Assembly: GCF_000227135.1 (NCBI RefSeq)
Contig: NC_018261.1
Coordinates: 1,250,355-1,314,354, forward strand
Length of the DNA: 64,000 nt
DNA from: Leishmania donovani
Lineage: Eukaryota; Euglenozoa; Kinetoplastea; Trypanosomatida; Trypanosomatidae
Direction of reading: 5' to 3'
Below the pieces are notes generated by a model that was not told where the DNA came from, ran no database searches, and was given only the letters and a program-made list of their open reading frames with translations. Positions within the stretch are counted from its first letter, which is position 1. Each line of letters begins with the position of its first letter. The translations under genes and the position numbers were made by a program. This document shows, in pieces, positions 1 through 9,730 of this stretch.

Positions 1-389
1 GCGGCTGTGGTGGGCCTCGCACTTGTTGGCGGAGGACGGGTCTTCCCCGGATGAAAGCGACGCATCAAAGATAACATTTTCCCTTTGCTGCCTGTGGCGC
101 GAACCGCAGCACTGCGGTCTTGCCGTAGGAGCCGCAGTACGCGCAGGGTGCGAGGCAATGTGCCTCTCTGCACGAACGCATCACTGCCAAGGATCGCTCC
201 GATGTTCCCGTTTCCTTCTCTGCGCTCTCGTAGTGTGGGATCTTCGAACTCTCTGCACATCTTGCGAAGCGGAGCCTCTCTTGATTTTTTTTTTGCGATT
301 GAGCGAGAATATCTATCCGGTAAAAACTCAAGACGCCGATTTGTCTTTTTAGGACTTTCAGGACCCTTCGAGGACAAGTCTGTGCTGCT
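1..389. other. Left edge: probable 3'UTR of an upstream gene and 5' leader of the first gene
   Basis: I see no confident gene here. In frame 1 the sequence is open from the window edge to a TGA at 52-54 and could be the last 17 codons of an upstream coding sequence (ending ..GGGRVFPG), but this is too short to prove. A pyrimidine tract at 341-350 followed by AG at 351-352, and a second CAG at 359-361, is a good candidate spliced-leader acceptor for the gene that starts at 390. Confidence 0.3.
341..361 (+). promoter_or_regulatory. Candidate spliced-leader acceptor for the SET-like gene
   Basis: A T-rich tract (341-350) runs directly into AG at 351-352, with a backup CAG at 359-361. The first ATG after either site is at 390, which supports that start. 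In trypanosomatids such tracts direct trans-splicing of this mRNA and polyadenylation of the one upstream. Confidence 0.45.
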
Positions 390-1694
390 ATGGAGACACC
401 GGCGGTGTATTGCGTCAGCGATGCGGCGGCATCGCTCACAATGGCGGATGATTGGATTCGTGGTTTGTCGAGGCAGCGGCACAAGGCGATGTGCGAGGCA
501 GGCGCTGTGTTCCCGGTGGCGCGGACAGGCGAAAGAACAGAGGACGATGAGGCTCAGACCGCCTCATCCTACAGAGACTCAATCGGGAGGGTTCCCACTA
601 ACCGGCTTCATCTCCACATGATGCATCGCCGGCGTCTGTACAAGCAGTACGCGATGGACCTGTCTGTGCGGGCCGATACACACTCGTTCTATCAGCTGAT
701 GATGTGGTGCCATGATCACCATGTTTTCCTGCACCCTACCGTGGAAATGACTCGGCACCGCAGCGCGTTTCGAGAGCACGTTTTTCGCGTGAAGGAGGAC
801 GTGGACGCCTTCACCCCTCTTCTTGCGATCCCAGAAGACTTGATCATTGGCTTCAAGGACGCAAACACGGAGTCGAGCGACCCATCAGCGAGCACCGACG
901 ACCGCAACAACCTCTATGATGCCAAGCGCGAGGCGGAATTTCACAAGCTCAACACCGGCGAGAACAGCGATGCTGACATCTGCCAGTTTTTCTTTGCTTC
1001 TCTCGGGATGATCGTCTCCGACCTTATCACGGCCAAGAGCAGCCCACTAACGGATCCTCGACACTTGTTCGCAAAACTGCTGAGTAAAGTACCGACGCTG
1101 CAAAACGCGCCTTATTTTGACGAGGAAGTTGTCTTCGACTCCAATGAAACCTGCCTTGCCGATGTGCTGCTGCAGATGATCCGCAACTACATCAGCGGAG
1201 GCCCTCTTGTGAACAAGGTACCGTTGCATGAGCTACGCTGGGCTGTCAGTGTGTCCCTGTCGCACTCCACGCCGCTATCTATTGGGGCTGTGCGGTCGAT
1301 CGGTATTGTCCCGGTGGTCCACCTCTTCCCACACGGCGGAACAGCTACAAATGCGTACGTCGTCGCACGAACCTCGCGTGAAAAGTCTGCAGAGAAGATG
1401 GCCACCTTCTTCAGAGAGAAGTTTGGGTATGACTTCCAGGGGCAGGCAAACGGCAAGTGGATCTATGTCGTCCCGGAGCGGCCGCTGAAGGCAGGTGAGG
1501 CGATTAACTTGCAAGCCATGGCACCAGTTTGCGAAAAGGACAGCGAGGCCGAGCAGATGTGGCGGCTGTCGTGCGGGACAGTGCCAGAGTCGTACATGTT
1601 GAGCGCGCAAGCTTCCGCTCGGCAGGAGGCCGCGACACGCTTCATTGTTGAGCAGGGCGAAGCTCTGTGGAAGGCGTCGAAGCGATCGCTATAG
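390..1694 (+). CDS. Degenerate SET-domain protein (SETD3/Rubisco-LSMT-like)
   Basis: The protein has 434 residues. Residues about 105-155 resemble the N-terminal SET segment, with the class signature 'LLAIPEDLIIGF' (a v-P-x-x-l-i element). Residues about 280-375 resemble the SET core: a tryptophan-led strand (LRWAVSVS), then VPVVHLFPHGG..TNAYV where active enzymes have a D-x-x-N-H element, then RPLKAGEAINL where they have a GEEI-x-isYG strand. The C-terminal helices fit the substrate-binding lobe. I infer a cytosolic or nuclear protein of the SET/LSMT fold. The Asn-His pair and the terminal Tyr of the active site are not visible, so activity is doubtful. The start at 390 is the first ATG after the acceptor; an in-frame Met at 441 is an alternative. 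Confidence 0.85.
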   Translation: METPAVYCVSDAAASLTMADDWIRGLSRQRHKAMCEAGAVFPVARTGERTEDDEAQTASSYRDSIGRVPTNRLHLHMMHRRRLYKQYAMDLSVRADTHSFYQLMMWCHDHHVFLHPTVEMTRHRSAFREHVFRVKEDVDAFTPLLAIPEDLIIGFKDANTESSDPSASTDDRNNLYDAKREAEFHKLNTGENSDADICQFFFASLGMIVSDLITAKSSPLTDPRHLFAKLLSKVPTLQNAPYFDEEVVFDSNETCLADVLLQMIRNYISGGPLVNKVPLHELRWAVSVSLSHSTPLSIGAVRSIGIVPVVHLFPHGGTATNAYVVARTSREKSAEKMATFFREKFGYDFQGQANGKWIYVVPERPLKAGEAINLQAMAPVCEKDSEAEQMWRLSCGTVPESYMLSAQASARQEAATRFIVEQGEALWKASKRSL

Positions 1695-2551
1695 GAACCT
1701 AGTTGATCTCGCCCGGGCGCCGACGCCACTGCACACGATGTCTTCTCGTGTTCTTTTTCTTCTTGCCGTTTCTGGGAGGCGTGCTGGCGACGGAAGCGCG
1801 TCTGCCGACTCGATCGTGACCCAACACGAAATAATGCTGCGTGCCTTGGCGCGGTATTCTCCCCCCTCCCTGCCACGTTCTCTGGGTTCGTAGTGTGCCT
1901 AATTCCAGGCGCGGGGATGGAAGGCGCCCTGGGCCACCCGTGGCCAATGATGCGCCTCTGGTTCTTGTGTGCAAGTGCTTGACGCACACACCTATGTGCA
2001 CGGTCTTCGGCCGAGCTAGCAAGCATTTCCCCTTGCCTCTGATGCCTTCAAACACCTCGCCCTTCCCTCCCTCACCGCCTCACACATCACCCCTGCCGCG
2101 CCTTGCGTGCGACGGCGGCCGTGTCTCGCCGCCTCAAGTTTCAAAGAAGCGGTCGGCTCTTCTGTGTGCTTCGTGTTCATTGGGTGGCATCCACAGTGTT
2201 CAGCGCTTTTGCCAAGAGGTGAGCGCGCAGGCGATGAAAAAAAAAAGGTAGCTAAGCGGATCTTAGCATTCTTGTAGGCTTTCAGGCATCCACGGCGGCA
2301 TTTATTTAGAGCACGTGCGCGCTCTGGAACCGAGACGCACGTACACACACTCACACACACGTGCACCAGTACATCATACCCTCCGCCCGTTTCTCACTCT
2401 GACACGTGCCTGGCCTTTTCGCGGTTGCTTAACTGCTGAGGGGCTGAGTTGTGTCGCTTATGTGGTGTGTGCGCGTGCATTCCACCCCTTTCTCCTGCCA
2501 GCTCCTTGGGCGAGTTTTCCTTTCTTCTCCCCACGCTTTATTGCAAGCGCA
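1695..2551 (+). other. Intergenic region
   Basis: This 857-nt spacer contains short pyrimidine tracts, a CA-rich stretch near 2343-2365 and an A-run at 2237-2246. No reading frame has protein-like composition. It probably holds the 3'UTR of the SET-like gene and the trans-splice signals for the zinc-knuckle gene; the tract at 2511-2530 followed by the CAAG at 2544-2547 is a plausible acceptor. Confidence 0.6.
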
Positions 2552-3316
2552 ATGAGCCATAGCCGACACAGTGAGAGGCGAGAGAGTCGCCGCGAGCGGC
2601 GGAAGGAAAGTCGACACAGTGTCAAGAAGCACCACCATCACCGCAGCAGCGGCGGCAGCTCTCGGCATCGTCATAATGTCATTAACGAGAAAACTCCAGT
2701 GCCGCGCGACTTTCACTGCCACATTTGCGGCAAGACGCACTGGACAGTGTACTGCGATCGACTGCAGCAGCATCCGGAGAACTACCCGCTGATGGATGCA
2801 GAGCGGGGCTGCCGCCAGTGTGGTCAGCAGGGACACTCGGCGTCGCAGTGCCGCATCAAGAAGTACCTGTGCCGCGACTGCGGTGGCATGCACGACACTC
2901 GCGACTGCGTCTTCTCCCACGTTGGCGAGGACTGGTATGAGTTCTATGATCCCAAGACCCGCCATGTCTACTATGCGAACTCTGATGAGTCTCAAATCCA
3001 GTGGAACCCGCCAACGCATCAACTTGACACCATCTACTGGTACTGTAGTCGGTGCCAGGTGATGATATCCGCCAAGTTCCGCGAGTGTCTTCTGTGTCAC
3101 TCCATCCGCCCTGAGTCGAAGCAACAGGAGACGCTCACAACGGACTCCGGCTCGGACAGCAGCCGTTCCAGCTCTACCTTCAGTAACAGCAGCAGTAGCG
3201 ATACCAGCTGTATCAGCCCCAGCAGTAGCAGCTCCGGCAGCACCAGCAGCAGCGATAGTAGCAGTGACGACGACGAGCGAAGCGCCGCTGGAAGGGTCCG
3301 TGATAAAGCACCGTAG
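2552..3316 (+). CDS. Zinc-knuckle / WW / RanBP2-type RNA-binding protein
   Basis: The protein has 254 residues. Residues 1-42 are Arg/Ser/His-rich with RS-like repeats and a run of histidines. Three CCHC-type knuckles follow: 56-68 (C-x2-C-x3-H-x4-C), 87-100 (canonical C-x2-C-x4-H-x4-C) and 107-119. Residues 128-154 form a WW-like unit (W128, YY pair, W151, PP). Residues 163-182 match a RanBP2-type finger, W-x-C-x2-C-x10-C-x2-C. The last 65 residues are a Ser/Asp-rich tail. This set of domains points to nuclear pre-mRNA binding or processing; that role is inference. The start is the Met at 2552. The longer open frame upstream opens with a GTG and crosses the presumed splice acceptor. Confidence 0.9.
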   Translation: MSHSRHSERRESRRERRKESRHSVKKHHHHRSSGGSSRHRHNVINEKTPVPRDFHCHICGKTHWTVYCDRLQQHPENYPLMDAERGCRQCGQQGHSASQCRIKKYLCRDCGGMHDTRDCVFSHVGEDWYEFYDPKTRHVYYANSDESQIQWNPPTHQLDTIYWYCSRCQVMISAKFRECLLCHSIRPESKQQETLTTDSGSDSSRSSSTFSNSSSSDTSCISPSSSSSGSTSSSDSSSDDDERSAAGRVRDKAP

Positions 3317-4447
3317 GCTCATAAGGGCAATCGATCTAGATGCCCTGTTTCTGAGCGCTGCAATCTGTTTTTCTTTTTTGAAGAACTTGCTTTCACCACA
3401 AGCAAGGCAAGGGGAGAGGTTGCGAGGTCAAGATCCAAGTGCAGAGTTTGGAGACGCGTGCACAGCCAACCTTCTGCCCTCTCCGCCTCCCTCGATGTCT
3501 CTCTCTACGTGTGTGTGCGTGTGTAATTGCGGATCGTCACTCGCTTGGTTATCATTATTATTTTTCTCTTCCTCTTTTTTTCGCGATTAACCACCACCAC
3601 CTCCGACTGAAGCAAAAACGCCGACGGTGAGGGAGGGAGGAGCGGGGTGGGAGCGAGGCGGCTGGCACAACGCCCACAAACAAAGCAAATAGTAAGAAGC
3701 ACGGAGCAAGTGAATCTTCTGCCTCTCCACCGCCATCGCCGCCTTTTCTGCTGTTGTTTGTTTTATATACCTCTTTCTCTCTTTCTCTTGTACCATGACG
3801 CTCATGAGTTAGCATCTAACCCACCCACCCTACTCTTTCTACACTCACACACCGACACCGACACAGACACAGACACACGCGCTAAGAAAACAAGGACAAC
3901 AGCAAACATCCACGGAGCAGCACGGGCGATGCTCTCTTTCTAATTGATTTTTTTCAGCTCAAGATAGACTTCGGCACTGTGGCCTATCCTTTCGTTTTTA
4001 AGGACTTTTGCTCTCCTTGTGAGCATGGCGGCGTGGGTTGAAGTCGTCTTCGATACCACAGTGTGAGCATTCCCCCTCTCCCTCCTCCGCTACATGCGCT
4101 GTCGATAAATCGTGTGAATTCCCTCTCCCAATGATCGTCTCGGCCACCAAAGAAATTGCCGGTATGGGCTTCTGGGACGAGGATAGGCGCGCATGTGTTT
4201 ATGTGGTGTGTTCGTGAAGGGCATCCGAGAAGTTGCACCCTGTGCAAATGCACGGCTTCTTTCATGCCCTGGCCCTTTACTTCCTCCTTTTGCCGATGTG
4301 TATCTCTCTCTCTTTTTCAACAAATGCCTGCCTCCATTCACACATGCCCGCTCCTCGCTCTCGTTCTCACCGTTATTTTCAGTGACGCGTCGCGTTCTGG
4401 ACGCTGTAGCATGCCGGCGGCGTGCGTGTCGGCTAGGCCCAGCAGCT
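3317..4447 (+). other. Intergenic region
   Basis: The spacer is rich in TG/CA repeats (around 3510-3530 and 3843-3875) and pyrimidine tracts (3556-3580, 3750-3790). I see no gene. A TTTTCAG at 4377-4382 is the most likely acceptor for the next gene. Confidence 0.6.
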
Positions 4448-5725
4448 ATGGAGTTCGTCTCGGCAAGCAGCCCTGTGCAACGGCGCCCGGTCGGTGTGCC
4501 ACCATACCGCGTACCGCCCCTCTCGGGTCTATACCGAATGCGCTACCATCCGCCCACGCAAGACAGCACCTCATCCGATCGTCTCCGTGCAGAGAGTGGT
4601 GTTGAGGGGTCGGGTGACGCGGTATCTGGCACTCGCACTGCTTGCCGTGCAACCACTGGTCCCCCCGCCCAAGCTGGTGCAAACTCCGCTGCAGCGCGCC
4701 ATGCAGCAGTCCATCAGCAGCTTCTCCGCGCGTCCTCGCTCCTTGATGATGGCATAGATTTGTTCGCTCTATACTCGTTATGCGAGGTGGAGTCGGTGCC
4801 GTGCAAGCTCTGTACCCTACACACGCAGGCGACGCTGAACACGTGCTCGTACCGTCTCCGTCAGTCGTATGAGCTACAAAAGAGGGGCACAGATCCATCT
4901 CTGCACTACCTCACAAGAGTCACGGAGACTCGCGACGAAGCTGCCGCCCGATCGGCGACGGAGTCTTCGCCACTGATTCGCATCTTGCAGCAGGGCTGGT
5001 ATGTCTTCTTCTTCCCGATGAGCGAATGTGGGCGACTGAAGGACAACCTGCTGGTGTACGTCGGCGAGGCCTTGATTGCCGGCGACGTGGCTGAGTGCGA
5101 CCTGGCCAATGACGGCTGTCTACGACCGCTCAAGACAACGACGGCGGTGGCATTACCTGGGGCCGTGAACGGTCCTCTTGGGGGCACGACAACGGCAGGG
5201 GCATCGAAGTCGACCTCCGCAAACCCACAATATTGGAAGTCTCTTTTCTACTACGTGGTCAGCCCTGTCCCCGTGCACTGGGGCACGAGGCAGTCGGCAG
5301 ACGTCCACTTGACTATCTTGTGGCGCAGCATACCAGCTGCCTATCCAGAGCATCGACAGAGGAAGAAGAGCGTGACTCTTCTATACTCGTACTACTGCTC
5401 GCCGCGGGCGCCGGACACCTTCACGTGCCGCGCGCACTTCCCCAGTCATACTCGACTGCGGCTGGTACGCAGCCCAAACTGCGACACTAAGGTGCAACTG
5501 CGCAGTGATGTGACAGAACACATGGCGAAGGTGCACGTGGAAACCATGGACGGTAAGCCGCTAGAGACACACCGACACACGCGCGACTACGTCTTCGTGC
5601 TACAGTTCTTGTTGGGGGACGACACAGGGATTCTGGAGGAGTCCGGCGTTTTTGCAGCAGCTGTAGTGGCAATTGTCTTCCTGCTTCTTCTTTGGCTGTT
5701 GCTCACAAAGGACCTCATTCTGTAA
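4448..5725 (+). CDS. Tail-anchored protein of unknown function
   Basis: The protein has 425 residues and I do not recognise its family. Residues 1-95 are Pro/Ser/Ala-rich and probably disordered. A Cys-rich patch around residue 119 (CKLC..) lies in the folded middle part, which has alternating strand-like segments. The last 26 residues are one strongly hydrophobic helix (GVFAAAVVAIVFLLLLWLLL) followed by only a few residues, so it looks like a C-terminal tail anchor with the bulk of the protein in the cytosol. The start at 4448 was chosen because the N-terminal extension in the same frame precedes the TTTTCAG acceptor at 4377-4382. An out-of-frame ATG at 4411 lies between that acceptor and the start. 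Confidence 0.85.
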   Translation: MEFVSASSPVQRRPVGVPPYRVPPLSGLYRMRYHPPTQDSTSSDRLRAESGVEGSGDAVSGTRTACRATTGPPAQAGANSAAARHAAVHQQLLRASSLLDDGIDLFALYSLCEVESVPCKLCTLHTQATLNTCSYRLRQSYELQKRGTDPSLHYLTRVTETRDEAAARSATESSPLIRILQQGWYVFFFPMSECGRLKDNLLVYVGEALIAGDVAECDLANDGCLRPLKTTTAVALPGAVNGPLGGTTTAGASKSTSANPQYWKSLFYYVVSPVPVHWGTRQSADVHLTILWRSIPAAYPEHRQRKKSVTLLYSYYCSPRAPDTFTCRAHFPSHTRLRLVRSPNCDTKVQLRSDVTEHMAKVHVETMDGKPLETHRHTRDYVFVLQFLLGDDTGILEESGVFAAAVVAIVFLLLLWLLLTKDLIL

Positions 5726-6147
5726 CTCAGCTCTCTCAAGGCATCTGTGTGCGTTTGTGCGGGTGTGTCCCTGGGTACCTTTCTGAAGTGTCTCATCGTT
5801 CTCCCCGCCTAACTGCGCGTCACTGCCCTTTTTGTGCGCCACGCGAGCAAGTGTCGTCCCCTTTCTCCCTGCACAGCCTTTTCTGTGTGCCTCTCTCGCT
5901 GTCACGCACAGACGAAAACCCTGCATATACGCATGCTGAAGGATGCGGCACTTCTTCGAACGTGCACTACCCAGAAGGCAGGGCAAAAAGCTGTACCCTT
6001 ACAAATGGGATTCCATGACAGCAGCGGTGTCACCGGTGCTCCCGAGACCTTCTTGGCGGCTTTCGTGTGGTGCCCATGCAATCAAGGCCCCCTACACAGT
6101 CCACTCACGCCCTGTGGTCAGTCCTTTTTCTTCGCATCTCTCTCCGC
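5726..6147 (+). other. Intergenic region between tail-anchored gene and SIDER2 copy A
   Basis: This is about 420 nt of pyrimidine-rich DNA with no protein-like reading frame. It is the proximal 3'UTR of the tail-anchored gene. Confidence 0.6.
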
Positions 6148-6600
6148 GATGATGGAGGTAAGCGGAGGGCCAACAGCTCACCGTGCGCGGCATCTCAGGG
6201 TCCAGTGCACTTCCCCACCCCTCCCTCCCCCCCGCACAAACACACACACACACATTATGTCTGTGTGCGGAGGAGCGAAGCGGCCGCTTCCACCCCCCCC
6301 CCTACCTCTGCTAATGCCGAACTACCTCCGGCCGTGACAAGATCCAGTACCCACAGCGTAGGGATGTCANNNNNNNNNNNNNNNNNNNNNNNNNNNNNNN
6401 NNNNNNNNNNNNNNNNNNNNNNNNNNNNNNNNNNNNNNNNNNNNNNNNNNNNNNNNNNNNNNNNNNNNNNNNNNNNNNNNNNNNNNNNNNNNNNNNNNNN
6501 NNNNNNNNNNNNNNNNNNNNNNNNNNNNNNNNNNGGTGTGCCCGCTTTGGCAGCCCCGGGGGGGGGGCGGGCGATAGTGGTGATTGCGTCGTTTTTGGAG
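6148..6600 (+). mobile_element. SIDER2 retroposon, copy A (contains assembly gap)
   Basis: The copy starts with the shared 5' element GATGATGGAGGTAAGCGG and has the ingi-clade signature (GGCATCTCAGGGTCCAGT). A CA-repeat follows, and then a second signature-like block (AAGATCCAGTACCCACAGCG). It resumes after the gap with GTGCCCGC..GCAGCCCC, a G-run and a conserved GATAGTGGTGATTGCGTCG end. The same sequence occurs at 8791, 14391, 22359 and 33210, always on the + strand. Two 79-nt signatures define SIDER2, a family known in Leishmania to destabilise mRNAs from the 3'UTR. Here it would act on the tail-anchored gene. Confidence 0.85.
6370..6534. other. Assembly gap (165 N) inside SIDER2 copy A
   Basis: This is a run of N. 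By comparison with copies B-E, the missing part is the second half of the element. Confidence 0.99.
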
Positions 6601-6826
6601 GGCACAGAAACGGACCACTGCTACACAGGAGAAAAAACGGAATTGCGGTTCTCACACACTCCTTCCCTCTGCACACTCTTTTTCTGTCTTCTTTGTCTGC
6701 TTCATGCCGAATGCCTACCGCCATGGCGACGATTGCCCGCGCCTCTGTGCGTGTGCCGACGTTTTCTTATGTCTGTCCCCTCTGCCCCGTAATAGAGGCG
6801 CAGAAGTACATGTGTGCGCGCCGAAG

Positions 6827-8593
6827 ATGAGCGCGGACTACTCACGTATGTGTGCGGCGGAGAATGCGTCGGAGTCGCATCCGCCGGCGTACTCGCGCGA
6901 CGCACTTGAGAGGGAGTTGCGCGAGGGCTTCCGCAAGCAGCAGCAACAAGTTAACAAAATCCGGCAGGTGGAGCACATGGCACTCGCCAAGGGCTTGGGT
7001 GAGTCTGCCGCGACGTCGCTGAAAGACGGCTTCTATATCCCGCATAAGGTGCTGCCGCCTCTCAAGCCAGAGGAGAAGAGGCTGTTTGAGCGGATAGACA
7101 TAAGGAAGTGGTGCCGACATGCGGAGAGGAAGCTGGAGGACTCTGTCGTGGCTCCTCCACCCACGCTCGGCGAGGACTCTGCAGAGCACCGTCCGATGCA
7201 GGTCCAGGAGCATCAAAAATCTACAGAGGCGGGCGCTGAGGATGCCCTCAGCACTTCCCTTTCTTCTACGGCCTCGTCGCTTGCAGCTCTCGAGGGCAAC
7301 TCTTCCGAAGATGTTCGGCAGTTTCTACACCAGCTGCGCTCCACATCACGAGCCACCTCCTCTCTCCGCGATGCACGTGCGGAGGTGGATGACAATATTC
7401 AGGCCGTAGAGGAGGCGCTGTTACGGCAGAGCTCGCCGCTTTCTTTCGAGGATCTGCTTGATACCGCAGCCCGTCTGCTGGCCGCGATGGAGCGCGGTGA
7501 ACTCACGGAAGATGTGTTGGTGCCGCGGGGTGCGGATGTTAGTACGGAGAAGGATGAAGGCAACCCGGGAAGCCCTGCGGACTCTGCAGATGCGCCCTCG
7601 TCGGCGAGCGGCTCAACAACCCGTGTGCTGCACGGCGCTGTGGAGGTGGAAACGTACACTCGTAGGCATCTTCTCCCGAGAGCCTACCAGGTGGTCGCCA
7701 TTGCGCACACCGCGGAGTGGATTCTGCAGTACACGATGGCCTACCTGCGCACCACAGTGACTGTGAACCAAGACGAGGCGTTCACTCGCCTAGCCCTGCT
7801 GGCGCGCTGCGTGCGGCTGCTCGGCAATATAGAGAACTTCTCCTCCATCCTCTTATCTCTGGAAACCAAGTGCGAGGAGTATGCAGGTTTCGCGGCGCTC
7901 AAGGACACGGCAGAGAAGCACCTGGGCACACTGCTGGATGATGTGGAAGCCTCGCTGGACTCCATTTTGAGCGTGCCGTTTCCGTCTCGTCGCTCACGCC
8001 TTCTGCTACTCGAGGGTGGAATCCAGAAGAAGCTGCAGCGTGCTCTGCTCTTCCTCAACGAAATCGACTACAGCTGGACGCCGCATGTGCACTTTCACTG
8101 GGCCTGGAAGGTGCAACTGCTCAGCACGTCGTTTCACCGCATTCATGGGCGCATTTCTCGCAAGCACATGCAGTGCAGTATGGGTTTTGTGGACAGCTCC
8201 CTCTACGAGAGGGTGGCTGACACGCGCATTACCGGCCGCTACATGGGCGCCTCCCCGGTTCAGCCGAAAGTGCTCCGCGCGCAGCAGGTGGAGTATGAGA
8301 AGATCACAGAGGGCCTCACGTTTCAGCAAATCGGTATGTCAATCAAAGGGGTGGCGAGTCTTCTTGTTGGCGAGCAGTTGTGCATGGGGGCACGGTACAT
8401 TCTCTGCCAATCCACGAAGCAGTTCGACCAGGTCTGGGGCTTTCACATGGATGAAATCAGCACAGCACCGACGCAAGAGGAGCTCTCCGCGACGGCGGCA
8501 AAGATAGCGACGCATGCCAAGGAGCAGCTAACTGCACGACCGACTATCGAAAGAAAAGAGCACTCCTCCTCGACCTTTCTCACCCAGATGTAG
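6827..8593 (+). CDS. Conserved-looking hypothetical protein, 588 aa
   Basis: I do not recognise the family. Residues 20-55 are a charged, Gln-rich helix. Residues about 55-100 contain a basic segment with Pro-rich turns. Residues 105-190 and 240-270 are low-complexity, acidic and Ser-rich. Residues about 280-545 form a compact, mostly helical domain rich in Trp, His and aromatic residues (AHTAEWILQYTMAYL, HVHFHWAWKVQLL). No signal peptide or membrane segment is visible. The start at 6827 is the first Met that opens a protein-like sequence; the frame is open further upstream, but there it runs through a pyrimidine-rich leader and the tail of SIDER2 copy A. Confidence 0.85.
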   Translation: MSADYSRMCAAENASESHPPAYSRDALERELREGFRKQQQQVNKIRQVEHMALAKGLGESAATSLKDGFYIPHKVLPPLKPEEKRLFERIDIRKWCRHAERKLEDSVVAPPPTLGEDSAEHRPMQVQEHQKSTEAGAEDALSTSLSSTASSLAALEGNSSEDVRQFLHQLRSTSRATSSLRDARAEVDDNIQAVEEALLRQSSPLSFEDLLDTAARLLAAMERGELTEDVLVPRGADVSTEKDEGNPGSPADSADAPSSASGSTTRVLHGAVEVETYTRRHLLPRAYQVVAIAHTAEWILQYTMAYLRTTVTVNQDEAFTRLALLARCVRLLGNIENFSSILLSLETKCEEYAGFAALKDTAEKHLGTLLDDVEASLDSILSVPFPSRRSRLLLLEGGIQKKLQRALLFLNEIDYSWTPHVHFHWAWKVQLLSTSFHRIHGRISRKHMQCSMGFVDSSLYERVADTRITGRYMGASPVQPKVLRAQQVEYEKITEGLTFQQIGMSIKGVASLLVGEQLCMGARYILCQSTKQFDQVWGFHMDEISTAPTQEELSATAAKIATHAKEQLTARPTIERKEHSSSTFLTQM

Positions 8594-8790
8594 ATGGTCA
8601 TGTTCAGGGTAAGTTCGTCCATATTTGCGCGTGTGTGTTGTTTTTCTGCGTTTCCTTTGCGTGCGTCTCACTCTGGTTGCACCATTCGTGTCTCCGCGGC
8701 TTTGCCGTGAGTATCCGGGCTACCTTCCTCTCTCTGCTCTCATGGATGTAAACCATTTTTTTTCTCTACTCCGATGTGCTTATTTCCTCC
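8594..8790 (+). other. Short spacer before SIDER2 copy B
   Basis: This is T/G-rich 3'UTR-like sequence without coding features. Confidence 0.6.
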
Positions 8791-9190
8791 GATGACGGAG
8801 GTAAGCGGAGGGCCAACAGCTCACCGTGCGCGGCATCTCAGGGTCCAGTGCACTTCCCCACCCCTCCCCCCCCGCACAAACACACACACACACACATTAT
8901 GTCTGTGTGCGGAGGAGCGAAGCGGCCCCTTCCACCCCCCCCCACCCCCTACCTCTGCTAATGCCGAACTACCTCCGGCCGTGACAAGATCCAGTACCCA
9001 CAGCGTAGGGATGTCAGTGCGATGTATCGCTGCTGACGCCGGCGGTGTAGTCGTGGATGGGCGCGGCTGTGATGCGACCAGCGAGGCACTGGTGGGTAGG
9101 GTTTGGGGCAAAGGCCACGCTCTCCGATGGCCGGGTCGGCGCACTGCTGCAAGGCGCGTCTGTGCGACTGCTTCGCACGCACGCGGACGT
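8791..9190 (+). mobile_element. SIDER2 retroposon, copy B
   Basis: It begins GATGACGGAGGTAAGCGG and carries both signature blocks: CAGGGTCCAGTGCAC near 8842 and AGATCCAGTACCCACAGCG near 8986. It shares CTCTCCGATGG and the end TTCGCACGCACGCG with copy C, and is truncated there relative to copies D and E. It lies about 200 nt downstream of the stop codon of the 588-aa protein gene, in the sense orientation, so it is a 3'UTR element of that mRNA. Confidence 0.88.
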
Positions 9191-9730
9191 TACTCCATCT
9201 TGCACACTCGCGTTCCCTCTGTCTTCAAACGCGTCTACTGGGGCGGGCACACATCGGCACAACTAAGCGCACGCAAGCACGCGCACGTGTTTATTCTATC
9301 GACACAAGCACATCACACGCAGTAGCGTGCACAAGAGGCGCCTGAGGCCATCGCGGGCTTTGGCTTCGTACCACTCACAGGTCCGAGCAAGCAAACAAGA
9401 AGAAAGGAAACGCCTTCACGGACGTCTACGTTGGCTGCGGACGTTTCCCTTTTCACTTTTTTTTTTCGCTCTGGTTTTTGCCGCACCGCTTCATAGATGC
9501 CTTCATAGACAAGACGGCAAAGTGGGTGTTGCACGGTCGGTTGTATGCTAGCGTACATTACCCCGTCCTCCTGTGTGGGTGACAGTGTTTTTTATTCTTG
9601 TCCCTCCAAGATTCCTTCTGCGCGTGTGTGCGTGTGTGTCTGAGACGGTCATGCGGGTCAGAGCTACGTCATCTACTGAGTCTTTGTTTCCGTTTCTTCT
9701 ACCGCTCGCGTTTCTCTTCGGTTTGTGACC
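9191..9730 (+). other. Intergenic region between SIDER2 copy B and the UBL gene
   Basis: There is no protein-like reading frame. Pyrimidine tracts at 9447-9475, 9583-9601 and 9676-9720 could serve trans-splicing of the next gene. Confidence 0.6.

Noticed and set aside
2429..3322. 297-aa minus-strand frame
   Set aside because: It is a shadow of the zinc-knuckle gene on the + strand; all real genes here are on the + strand.
4193..4447. N-terminal extension of the tail-anchored protein
   Set aside because: The frame is open, but the sequence precedes a TTTTCAG acceptor and is Cys/Leu/Phe-rich leader-type, not protein-like.
6238..6256. CA-repeats in SIDER2 copies as independent microsatellites
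   Set aside because: The repeat is part of the element and recurs at the same place in copies A-E.
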